Shown here one piece after another: positions 33,051-44,048 of a DNA stretch of 64,000 nt (positions are counted from its first letter, which is position 1; each line of letters starts with the position of its first letter). The notes under the pieces are model-generated. The model was not told the origin of the DNA. It saw only the letters and a list, made by a program, of their open reading frames with translations, and ran no database searches. This stretch comes from Anomaloglossus baeobatrachus (taxonomy: Eukaryota > Chordata > Amphibia > Anura > Aromobatidae). The stretch spans positions 440,613,279 through 440,677,278 of the forward strand of contig NC_134354.1 in NCBI RefSeq assembly GCF_048569485.1. Direction: 5' to 3'. The translations under genes were made by a program, and so were the position numbers.

Positions 33051-33327
33051 CCCGCCCCTGTTTTTTTGTGTACACATGTTGTTCATGTTGAATGGTTTCA
33101 GTTCTCCGATATTCCTTCGGATTGAATTTACTTTTTTTTTGCACCAAAACTGAGGAGCCCGTGGGAGCACGGGGGGTGTATAGGCAGAAGGGGAGGGGCT
33201 TTACACTTTTAGTGTAATACTTTGTGCGGCCTCCGGAGGCATAGCCTATACACCCCCAATTGTCTGGGTCTCCCAATTGGAGCTAGAAGAAAAGGAATTT
33301 ACGGTAAGTAAACAAAATTCCCTTCTT

Positions 33328-33750
33328 TGAGCTTTCCCATTGATAGTCATCTGATTTGTTATCTAAAGAATTAACAGGTCACTTCTTTTATCAGCTTGGC
33401 TTTTTTTTTTTTTTTTTTTTCCTCTTTAATCCTGAAGCGATTTAAAAGAAGCATGTGAACAAGAAATTTGTTTTTCTTAGAAATGCATTTGCTCATTCTT
33501 TTGCGCTTTTTCTGAGTCCTTTTTTGAGGCATATATGAATGTGGACCCCAAATTTGCCTGGGAAAAAAAAAAAGTGTGAACATACCTTTTAAGGTATGTG
33601 CACTCTCAGGTTTGTTTTTGTTTTTTAAATTTTTTTGTGGCTCCACTCTCCCAAAACAACCCTCTAAAAAAAAAGCTCAAAAGGTTCTTGAAGCATCCTC
33701 TTATTGATTTTGCTTTGTAAAACCACTTTGCTGTCCATATGTCAAGTCTT
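33328..33750. other. Intron 2, T-rich unassigned
   Basis: Several homopolymer T runs (33401-33420, near 33625) and A runs. No gene or named repeat seen. Confidence 0.5.
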
Positions 33751-34397
33751 TTAAAGGGAACCTGTCAAACGATTTGGCGACTATAAGCTGTGGCCACCAC
33801 CGCTGAGCTCTTATATACAGCATTCCAGAATACTGTATATAAGGGCCCAGGTCGCTCTGTGTAACGTAAAAACAACTTTTATAATACTCACCTGGGGGTG
33901 GGGGGGGGTCCAGTTCGATGGGTGTTGCTGCTCTCCTGTCCGGCATCTCCTCTGTCTGGCACCTCCTCTCTGCTGTGATCGCCGTCCTCCTTCTTCTGAG
34001 GTCCTTGTGCATGACTTATTCCTACGTCATTCACACTAGCCGGCATTGAGGTCCTGCGCAGGCACACTTTGATTTACCCTTTTAACCTTTCCTCGCTTGT
34101 TACAGCACTTTGAGTTGCCCTCAGCAGGGCAGATTAAAGTGCGCCTGTGCAGGACCTCAATGTCGGCCTGGGCTGGATAGGAGGAGGACGGAGATCACAG
34201 CAGAGAGAAGGCGCCGGATCGTAGAGCAGCGACAGCCATCGGACCTGACCTTCCCCTAGGTGAGTATTATAATGGTGTTTTTTTTCCGTTCTACCGCGCC
34301 GCCTTTGCTCTTATATACAGTATTCTAGAATGCTGTATATAAGACCTCAGTGGTGGCTGCAGTTTAGTTTCCAAATCTGGTGACCGGTTCCCTTTAA
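33751..34397. mobile_element. T2/Kolobok-type MITE
   Basis: Both ends are TTAAAGGGAACC (reversed on the right), with TTAA at 33751-33754 and 34394-34397. The terminus fits the TTAAAGGRR pattern of the T2 MITE family described in Xenopus, allied to Kolobok. Two subterminal hairpins, with CTTATATACAG and its complement, flank the centre at about 33811-33842 and 34312-34343. No coding sequence. Confidence 0.8.
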
Positions 34398-35138
34398 GTG
34401 TTTTTTTAGGTTTTGATAATGCCTGGTGGGGAGAAATGAAGGCACATATCCATTCTATGAAGTGTCTCTCTCTGAAATATACTACTATTAGGCACTTTTC
34501 TATCAAAAATCCGCTTCATGCCATGAAAAAGTCCTCTAAAACACTTCAAATTTTTTCAAAACAACTTCAAGAAACAAAAAACTTCTTATAAAAGGAACAT
34601 TATTTGAATCAATTTCCATTAGAAAACTCATTGTTTTTGACCTCCTCAAAAAAAGACTCCATGTGCACATATCTATACTGCTTGTTACGTATAAGCACAT
34701 AGAACAGGCACTGCTCACATGGCTGCTCGGAGCCTCCGGCTGGGTTCCAGCAAATATGAACCTAATGTGATGTCAGGAGATAGGTCTTTTTGGCATTTGT
34801 CATGCCCATGATGATCTCAGCACAGATTTGGAATAAACATTGGTTGATATGCTGTGTACGAGGGGTTGTCCCATATAAAATGTTTATCACCTAGTGATAG
34901 GTTTTAGATAAATGTATGCTTTTTGGACATCTGTTTTTTGACAACCCATTGTAAGGATGGAGTGGTGATGAGCATGTGAAGCCATGACCTCAGGCCACAA
35001 GTAGATTTTATTAATCTGCTGCTTATTTTCATTTTAGTATCTGCCCTGCAAATCTATAGTGTCTCCGCTTATATGTACGACGTTCACTGCCACTCAGTGA
35101 AATGTAATCCTTTTGTTTCTGTCGCTTACTATTTCCAG
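34398..35138. other. Intron 2 end, unassigned
   Basis: No named repeat. The last 30 bases before exon 3 form the acceptor tract (TTTTGTTTCTGTCGCTTAC, then ATTTCCAG). Confidence 0.5.
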
Positions 35139-35205
35139 ACCATCATTGGTGAATTCCAGAAAGAACAGGACAAATTTGTACAGGAGAAGTCAAATAAAAA
35201 AGCAG
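35139..35205 (+). CDS. SYAP1: SYAP1 coding exon 3
   Basis: An exon of 67 nt after the acceptor TTTCCAG and before the donor CAG|GTATGT. It reads TIIGEFQKEQDKFVQEKSNK, then KA plus one base (phase 1). It follows exon 2 in phase 0 and matches vertebrate SYAP1 (human TIIGDFQKEQKKFVEEQ). The next expected coding segment, with the conserved VPPW motif, is not found between 35206 and 64000. Intron 3 is therefore at least 28.8 kb, and the BSD domain lies outside the window. Confidence 0.95.
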
Positions 35206-36330
35206 GTATGTCCTGTATAGCCTACAGAATCACAAGTGCCCATGCCTGACCGCTTTTCCATGGCTCTGTAGGGACACATTTCAGATCTTCGTTCCTTGCC
35301 TTTGTGTTGTTGTTATTGTACTAAATGGCACATTGCCATGTCTTTCCTGTTCCTCCTGCCTGATTCTGTTTGTACATCCTATTTACCCTCCTTGTAGTAA
35401 AGTAGTTGAACAGTTTTAAAGTGTACGCTCACGTTCTGGCAAACACAAAGAGGGGATCGATTTTATATACTGTATATATAACACACTTGTCAAGTGCAAC
35501 ATTAAAATGAAACATTTCAAGAAAATATACTTTTACTATGTTAGTCTGGGCCGGACCGGCGGGTCAATGTCGGCCCTTTGGCTGTTTTTATGCAGACCAT
35601 GTCAGCCAAAAGGGTTGGAAGTAGTAACATCCTCCATGATGTGGCTGCCCTCCTCCAGGATGCAGATACCGGTGAACACAATGATTGAAAAGGGAGCGGT
35701 CAGGTTCCTCTTCCACCATTGAATCTGTGCGTCTGAGAGCGGAACAGGCGTGATGACTTCACTTCAGCGCAAAGTTGTGCGGAACTTCAGTACCCAGCAC
35801 AGTCCAGAGTAGCACCTCGGGGGAATGGGGTTAGGCGAGTAGCTTAACTTTTTTTTTTTTTTTTACATTGTCAATAATTGTGGAAAACTGAGGACTTCAT
35901 ACTGCGTGGGTGGCTGTGTGGGCACATCTTACTGTGTGAGAGGACCTGGGGGGACATCTTTCTGCGTGGGAGGCAATATACTGTGTGAGCTGCTTTGTGG
36001 GGACATCATTCTGTTTAAGGGACTGTGTGAGGACATCTGGCTTTGTGGGGACATCATACTAGGGTGGGTCACTGTGGGGGAATCATGCTGGTTGATCAAG
36101 GTACAATGGCTGAATATCGGGAGCAGTCTGATTTCTAAACTTTATACAAAGCAGTAAATGATAAGGTCTCTTGTAACCTAACCTATTGGAAGCTATTCAG
36201 AACCATAGCGCAACATGTATTGGCAGTAGCAAGCTAGCAATGTGTCAGCAGATTTAATTCTGCTCAATATTAAGTGATAAAAATGATTAGAAAATAATAA
36301 TAATTTGTTGCAGACCTAAAAGAACAGAAT
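35206..36330. other. Intron 3 start, unassigned with a short degenerate tandem repeat
   Basis: Mostly unassigned. From about 35890 to 36080 there are loose tandem copies of an ACTGTGTGGGGACATCAT-like unit of about 30-40 bp. A T run lies at about 35850-35864. Confidence 0.45.
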
Positions 36331-36649
36331 GACTGTTCATACTAACAGTGTGGTAGAAAAAAAGAGATGGCAGCACATCCAAAATTCGTAAGTTGATCTA
36401 ATGCCGCTAGCCAAAAAAAATTAATACCCGAACATGAGGTTCTTGGTTTAACATTCTGATCAGACTGTATGAAGCCCACTGCCACGTCACGGTGAACCTC
36501 TGAGTGGGTCCCTAATCTATGCCTTAATGGTGCGGAACCGTGTGTCAACCATCGCCACAGCAACAACGCACCAGCAGGGTGCGTTAGAGTTGGGGACCCA
36601 CTCAGAGGTTCGCCGTGACGTGGCAGTGGGCGTCATTCTGATCAGAATG

Positions 36650-37920
36650 TTAACCTCTTAACGACACATGACGTACTGGGTACGTCATGGATCGTGTGAG
36701 GTTAATCCCCGCTGCCTGCCATGGGCAGTCCGCAGCGATCCGCACACATATCAGCTGATTTCAACAGCTGACGCGTGCCTGCTAGTCACGAGTAAAATCG
36801 TGTCCCACCCGCAAGTATTAACCCCTTACATCTTGCTGCCAAAATCTGGCAGCGAGATGTATATGCGTGCCGCCATAACGGTAACTTACCCCCCCCTATC
36901 GAAAGTGATGACGTGATCACGTAACTTCCGGTGGTTGCCATGGTAGCACAGGGTTATGTGATGACACCTGTAGTTATCATGAGTTACTTCCTATTACACC
37001 CAGCAGACTGCGGTGTGTAATAGGAGAGCTCCTTTTCTGCAGATTGTAGCTGTGATCTGGAGAAATGGAAGAGCGATCAGACTGCTGATCGTTATAGTCC
37101 TCTAGGGGGACTAGTAAAATAAAAAAAAGTTAAAAGTTCTAAAAAATTTAAAAACAAAATAAAAAAAACAAAGTTCAAATCACCCCCACCATTCGTCCCA
37201 TTGAAAATTAAAGAGTTAAAAAAATAAAAAATATACACATTTGGTATCGCCGCGTTCAGAAACGCCCGATCTATCAAAATATAAGGCCAATTAATTTGAT
37301 GTGTTAACGGCGTAACGGCAAAAAAATTCCAAACGCCAAAATTACGTTTTTTTGGTTGCCGCAAATTTTGCGCAAAATGCAATAACAGGCGATCAAAACG
37401 TATCATTTGCACAAAAATGGTACCGTTAAAACGTCAGCTCTAGATGCAAAAGATAAGCAGTCACTGAGCCATAGATACCGAAAAATGAGAAGTCTACAGG
37501 TTTCGGAAAATGGCGCAAAACATGCAACACTTTTTTTTTTTTTGACAGACTTGTGCATTTTTTTTTAACCCCTTAGATACAAGTAACCCTATACATGTTT
37601 GGTGTCTACAAACTTGCACCGACCTCAGGCATCACACCCACATATCAGTTTTACCATACAGTGAACATGGTGAATAAAATATCCCAAAAACTAATGTGCA
37701 ATCACACCTTTTTTTGCAGTTTCTCCGCTCTTGAAATTTTTTTGCTTTTTTCCAGTACACTGTATGATAAAACTTATGGTTTCATTTAAAAGTACAACTC
37801 ATCCCGCAAAAAAACAAGCCCTCATATGGTAATACTGATGGAAAAATAAAAAAGTTACGGCTCTCGGAAGAAAGAGAGGAAAAAAAAAAAGGAAAAACGC
37901 CCGGGGGGTTAAAGGGTTAA
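36650..37920. mobile_element. TTAA-specific DNA transposon (piggyBac- or Kolobok-like), non-autonomous
   Basis: The element is 36654-37916, flanked by TTAA at 36650-36653 and 37917-37920. The ends are CCTCTTAACG and, reversed, CCCTTTAACCCC. The empty site is seen in another copy of the host element near 38655 (CAGAATGTTAAACCAAGAAC), so the duplication is confirmed inside this window. No transposase is visible; the interior is AT-rich with A and T runs. Confidence 0.75.
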
Positions 37921-38367
37921 ACCAAGAACCTCATGTTAAGGTATTTAATTTTTTGCCTAGCGGAATTAGATCAACTTACGAATTTTGGATGTGCGGCCAT
38001 TTCTTTTTTTCTACCACATTGTTGCTATACACAATGTCTCTCCTCATTTTTTTTGTTTTGCTTGGACCAGCACTCCTCCCATTCCGCACAGGTGGTTTTA
38101 ATTGGCACGAGACTGCAGAGGGGTCTGCCTTTTCTTTGCTCCCAGTTCACATACTGGGAGTTGGTGTAAGATGAGTTAATCTGCTCCCTTCACAGGGTGT
38201 TTGTGCTGTGTGGCGGCCATTGTTGCAGTCATTTTGTGTCTGTGGGGTGGTGCGACCTGGAGCCATGGGGGCTCAGCCTTGCAGCATGGGTGCTGTGAGG
38301 CACCAGGTTATCTGCCCTGCTGGTGCATTGTCGTTGTGGCGATGGTTGACACACGGCACCGCACCGT

Positions 38368-38588
38368 TAAGGCTAGTTTCACACATCCGGCTTTTCGCCG
38401 GATTCAGCGCACTCCAGTACAGTGTATACAGTACAATGGCAACGCAACAAGCTCCGGTGACAAACTGTCATTTGACCGGACCATGTGACCTGGAAGTTGG
38501 CGCGCTGCCATCGTACTGTATCACACTGTACTGGAGTCCGCCGGATCCGGCAAACCGGCGAAAAGCCGAATGTGTGAAACTAGCCTAA
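38368..38588. mobile_element. Palindromic Harbinger-like MITE, 215 bp
   Basis: The element is 38371-38585. Its ends are GGCTAGTTTCACACATCCGG and, reversed, GGCTAGTTTCACACATTCGG, with a CGCCGGAT core near both ends. TAA flanks each side. The empty site appears, inverted, near 36520-36530 in the other arm of the host element. Confidence 0.8.
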
Positions 38589-38781
38589 GGCATAGATTAG
38601 GGACCCCCCTCAGAGGTTCGCCATGACGTGGCAGTGGGCTTCATACAGTCTGATCAGAATGTTAAACCAAGAACCGCCTGTTCAGATATTTAATTTTTTG
38701 CCTAGCGGAATTAGATCGACTGATGATTTTTGGATGTGCGGCCATTTCTTTTTTCTATCACATTGGGACTGTTCAAACTAA

Positions 38782-38936
38782 GCACAGCACTGTGAATCCC
38801 TGATAAAAATCTGTCCTTTAGAGTCAAAATCTGTTTCTACCTTTGTCAGAAATTGTTCCTCTTGCGAATATGGTGATCAGGTGTCCTGTGCACCCTTGGC
38901 TGGGCTAAAATGTCCATTGGTCCTACCCACTTACTT
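38782..38936. other. Short unassigned spacer before DIRS C
   Basis: Nothing recognised. Confidence 0.5.
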
Positions 38937-41900
38937 TCTTTGTCGCTCCATTGGGAGACCCAGACAATTGGGTGTATAGCTTCTGCCTCCGGAGGCCACA
39001 CAAAGTATTACACTTTAAAAAGTGTAACCCCTCCCCTCTGCTATACACCCTCCCGTGCATCACGGGCTCATCAGTTTTTATGCTTTGTGTTGAAGGAGGC
39101 TGACACTCACACAATGCTCCACATTTTAGTCAGCAGCAGCTGCTGATTATATCGGATGGAAGAAAAGAGGGCCCTAACAGGGCCCCCGGCATGCTCCCTT
39201 CTCACCCCACTAAGTCGGCGGTGTTGTTAAGGTTGAGGTAACCATTGCGGGTACACAGGCCGGAGCCACATGCCGTTTTCCTTCCCCATCCCTTAGGGGC
39301 TCTGGGGAAGTGGGATCCTATCCGGTCATCCAGGCACTGGGATCGGCCTCCCTCCGCAGCCCCTGTGGGATTCTGCCGGACAGGAGACGGAGTATCTCAG
39401 GGACAGGGCCCTGCATCTACAGGTACTCTGTGTCCCCTTGGGGACGGTACATAGAGCACCTTGACCTCAGACGCTGCAGCGACTGCGGTGATTGGTATGA
39501 CGCCGAGACTACCGCGCCGACCGCGCCTGCTTGCCGGCCGCGGTTTTAACTTTAGTCCCCGGCTTTTGCGGCCTAGTGCCTTACACTCCCGCCCCCGGCC
39601 CTGCCAGTCAGGGGGAAGAGCGGGACGGTCGGTCTAACGCCGACAGTGAGAGCTGGAGCACACTTGGCTGTCCTCCGCCACCCTCACTAAGCACTCTACG
39701 ACACGGATCCCCGCACAGGTACTCAGTGTCCCCTTGGGGACGGTGCAGGGAGCACCTTAGCCTCAGACTTGGCTGCGCCTGCGGGGTTAGTACAGACTAC
39801 CGCGCCGACCGCACCTGCTTGCCGACCGCGGTTTTAACTCTAGCCCCCGGCTTTTGCGGCCTAGCGCCTTAAACTCCCGCCCCCGGCCCTGCCAGTCAGG
39901 GGGAAGGGCGGGACGGTCAGTCTGAGGCCGACAGTGAGGGCTGGAGCACACTTGGCTGTCCTCCGCCTCCCTCACGTTTCACTCGGGGCACCAGATTCCC
40001 GCACTTTTGGGGTTACGCCCACGGCTCCCCCCTCCACTGTAAACGCCGACAGCCATGTTTTTAAGCAGCACACACTGCTTGAGTGGTCGGTACGCCAGGG
40101 GGCTTCTTCTCGGTGCTGGGCCCCCTAGAGTGCTGAACTGTATATATAGATATATAATGTTTGTATGCATTTTCACGGTTCGACTGTACATATGTATCCC
40201 TCAGTGATCACTGTGAGCATTGCTCGGGCCATGTGGCACTCGCTCAGCCGGAGCCGGGGGCACTGGTTGAGCTCCGCCGGCGTCCCCTGTCCAGGCGGCA
40301 GGGACAGAGTTGCAGCTTTTGCTGAGAAACTCTCTGAGTCATTTTCACTATCCATGACTCAGGCTATGGACAAATGGTCTGCTAAGATACTAGGAGCTTG
40401 CAGTCCAGTCCGGCCCCTTACACAGGCCCCGGGCACTGCGGGATCGCCCCCAGGCCTCTCTCGGTCTGCGACGAAGCGTGCTCCTGGGGTGGCCTCTAGT
40501 TATTACGTGGTGGACTCCGGCACGAACCGCAGTCCCAGACCGGCTAAGCGGCCTTGCTTAGAATCTTCCCCGACTTCATCAAGGGTCTCAGCTTGAGGAC
40601 TCTATAGAGGACGAGGCGGAGGTCGCAACCCAGGACTCTGTCCGGACGTGGCTCTCAAGGCTTCAGAGATGCTGTCCAGAAGCACAGGGCTTTCCCAGAC
40701 AAGCGTTTTTACTAAACGCCTTATAACACACGTTGTCCCTTCCCCTCTGACGTTGTTAAGGGTTGGGGCTCAGTGTCCCAAGGTGCCCCTCCAGTCTCTT
40801 GACTGGCGTCTAGATCAGTAGTAGCAGTGGCTGACGGTTCAACGCTCAAGAATGCCACGGACAGGCAGAGCTCCTAATGAGATCCATCTATGAAGCCATA
40901 GGCGCGTCCGTTGCCCCAGCCTTTGCAGCAGTATGGGCACTCCAGGCTATCTCAGCTGCTCGGTCTGAGATTAATGCGGTCATACTCTGCTCCGCAATTA
41001 GCGTCTTGACGTCTCAGGCGTCGGTATTTTCATCCTCCGCCGTGCATGCTGTCCTGGACTCGGCTAGCCGTACAGCGGTAGCATCCGCCACTCCGGTGGC
41101 AGTCCGCAGGGCCATGTGGCTACGCGAATGGAAGGCAGATTCTGCTTCCAGAAGCTCTTGTCCGGTTTGCTTTTTTCTGGCGACCGATTGTTTGGCGAAC
41201 AATTGGAAGAAACGATTGAGCAGTCCAAGGGAAAGGACTCGTGCTTACCCAGCCCAAACCAAAGAGACCTCAGCACCCTCAGCTAGGTCCCAATCCTCAT
41301 CGTCCAACAGGCCACAGAAGAACCAGAGAACCTCTTCTGCATGGCGGTCCAGGTCAGGGGAGCGGTCCCCACATGTCCAAGACCGATGGATGAGACATTC
41401 TGTCTTACGGTTACAGGATAGAGCTCAGTTCTCGTCCTCCGACTCGTTTCTTCAGAGCATCTCCGCCCCCCGAGCGAGCCGATGCACGTTTTCAGGCGGT
41501 GAACACTCCGACGGCAGGAGGAGTTGCGATCCCCGTTCCCCTTCAAGAACGTAGTCGCGGTTTTTACTCCAGCTTGTTCGTGGTACCAAGATAGGACGGA
41601 TCACTCCGCCCCGTTCTGGACTTCACACTACTCAACAGACAGAGAACCTGACGGTTCCGGATGGAATCTCTCCGCTTTGTCATCGCCTCGATGGCCCAAG
41701 GAGACTTCCTAGCATCAATCGACATCAGGGATGCTTATCTCCATGTGCCGATTGCAACAGAGCATCAACGCTTCCTGCGTTTCGCCATCAGGTCGAGTCT
41801 TCACCAAAGTCATGGCAACAGTGGTGCCGGCCCTACACTCTCATGCCTCGTGTCGGAGTTTCATACCCTCTTAGCAATAGTGAAGCTTCCGCTGCATAAA

Positions 41901-44048
41901 CAGCGCTCACTACAGACAGGGGTGCACTCTCTCCTTCGGACCCAGTCACACCCCTTAAGGCGCCTCACACACTTCCTAAGGAAGATGGTGGCAGCAATGG
42001 AGGCAGTTCCCTTGCGCAGATTCGTCTGCGTCCGCTTCTATCGGACACCGCAAATGGGACAGATCGACGTCCCTAAACAAGAACGCCTCTATTTCCCTTG
42101 CAAATCTTTCCGGCCCCAGCCGGGGCTGTGGTCACGACGGACGCGAGTCTGTCAGGGTGGGGAGCGGTCTTCCTCCGCCACAGGACTCAGGGAACCTGGA
42201 CTCCGACAGAGTCTTCCCTTCAGATCAATGTTCTGGAGATAAGGGCAGTGTCTCTAGCCCTAAAGGCGTTCCAGCGGTGGCTGGAAGGCAGGCAGATCCG
42301 AAGTCAGTCGGACAATGCCACGGCGGTTGCGTACATCAACCACCAGGGCGGCACACGCAGTCGTCAAGCCTTCCGAGAAGTTCGGCGGACTCTGCTGTGG
42401 GCGGAAGCCACAGCCTCCGCCACCTCCGCAGTTCACATCCCGGGCGTAGAAAACTGAGAAGCAGATTTCTCAGTCGCCAGGGCATGGAAGCAGGGGAATG
42501 GTCTCTTCACCCGGACGTGTTTCTAGAGATCTGTTGCCGCTGGGGAACACCGGACGTCGATCTAATGGCGTCTCGGCACAACAACAAAGTCCCGGCATTC
42601 ATGGCTCGGTCCAAGGATCACAGAGCTCGGGCGGCAGACACGTTAGTTCAGGACTGGTCGCAGTTTCGACTTATGTATTTCCTCCTCTGGCTCTACTGCC
42701 CAGAGGGTTACGCAAGATCAGGTCAGACTGCCGCCGCACCATCCTCGTCGCTCCAGACTAGCCGAGGAGATCGTGGTACCCGGATCTGTGGCACCTCACG
42801 GTGGGTCAACCGTAGGCACTCCCAGACCGACCAGACTTGCTGTCTCAAGGGCCTTTTTTCCATCTTAATACTGCGGCCCTCATCCTGATGGTGTGGCCAT
42901 TGAGCCCTGGCCCCTAGCCTCATCAGGGTTATCTCAAGATGTCATCGCCACCATGAGACAGCCAAGGAAACAACGTCCGCCGAGATTTAGCCCAGGACTT
43001 GGAGGATCTTCTTATCCTGGTGCTCTGATCAGGGTTTTCCTCCCTGGCCGTTTGCCTTTTCCACTTTTCCCTTCTTTCTTTCACTTCAATCCGGAATGGA
43101 CAAGGGCTTGTCTCGGCTCTCTCAAGGGACAAGTATCGGCGCTTCCGTGTTTTTTCAAAAGCGTCTAGCCAGGCTTCCGCAGGTCCGCACGTTCCTGCAG
43201 GGGGGTTGACCACATAGTCCCATATTACGAGCGCCCGTTCGCACCCTGGGATCTTAACAGGGTGCTGACGACTCTTCAGAAGCCATCTTTCGAGCCGAGG
43301 CGGGAGGTCTCTCTATCTCGCCCTTCGCAGAAGGTGGCCTTCCTAGTGGCAGTCTCATCACTCAGGAGAGTGTCTGAGCTAGCAGCGCTATCATGCAGAG
43401 CCCCCTTCCTGGTGTTTCACCAGGATAAGGGGTTCTGCGTCCGGTCCCGGACTTTCTCCCTAAGGTATCCCCGTTTCATCTCAAGCAGGATATCTTCTTA
43501 CCCTTGGGCCCTCATCCAGTTCACCAATGTGAAAAGGATTTGCATTTATTAGATCTGGTGAGAGCACTCCGGCTCTACATTTCTCGCACGGCGCCCCGGC
43601 GCCGGTCGGATGCGCTCTTTGTCCTCGTCGCAGGTCAGAGTAAGGGATTTCAGGTTTTCAAGTCAACCTTTGCTCCGTGGATCAAGGAACCGATTCTTGA
43701 AGCCTACCGTTCTTGTGGGCTTCCAAATTCCTGCAGGGCTGTAAGCCCATTCTACCAGAGCCGTAGATGCTTCCTGGGCATTGCGACACCAGGCTACGGC
43801 TCAGCAGGTGTGTCAGGCGGCTACCTGGTCGAGTCTGCACACTTTCACGAAACACTATCAGGTGCATACCTATGCTTCGGCAGATGCCAGCCTAGGTAGG
43901 CGACTCCTTCAGGCGGCAGTTGCCCACCTATAAGAGGGGGCCGTTTTTGGCTCTTTTTATCGAGGTATTCTTTTACCCACCCAGGGATTGCTTTTGGACA
44001 TCCCAATTGTCTGGGTCTCCCAATGGAGCGACAAAGAAGAAGGGAATT

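Larger units (their letters stand above)
27287..33327 (+). mobile_element. DIRS retrotransposon B (family 2), looks whole
   Basis: A 6.04-kb element in sense with SYAP1. Left inverted repeat about 27287-27437, right about 33150-33327, nearly identical to each other. The core is GGGAGACCCAGACAATTGGG, then CCTCCGGAGGC and TATTACACTAAAAGTGTAA. The internal complementary region at about 32935-33050 matches the two outer ends joined. A 1.18-kb GC-rich leader precedes the gag-like ORF (28479-29969), RT/RNase H ORF (29719-31866) and recombinase part (about 31850-32885). All three frames appear open. The near-identical terminal repeats and intact frames point to a young insertion. DIRS elements move through a circular DNA made by reverse transcription and integrate by recombinase, without target duplication. 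Confidence 0.9.
36331..38781. mobile_element. Composite foldback element with two nested insertions
   Basis: The ends are CAGTGTGGTAGAAAAAAAGA at 36346 and, reversed from 38765, CAATGTGATAGAAAAAAG. Outside them stand 15-bp direct repeats that differ once: GACTGTTCATACTAA (36331-36345) and GACTGTTCAAACTAA (38767-38781). The arm 36346-36590 is inverted at about 38330-38765, and its outer part is inverted again at 37921-38023, so three arm copies exist. The interior 38024-38330 is unassigned. The long duplication is unlike ordinary MITEs. Confidence 0.6.
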
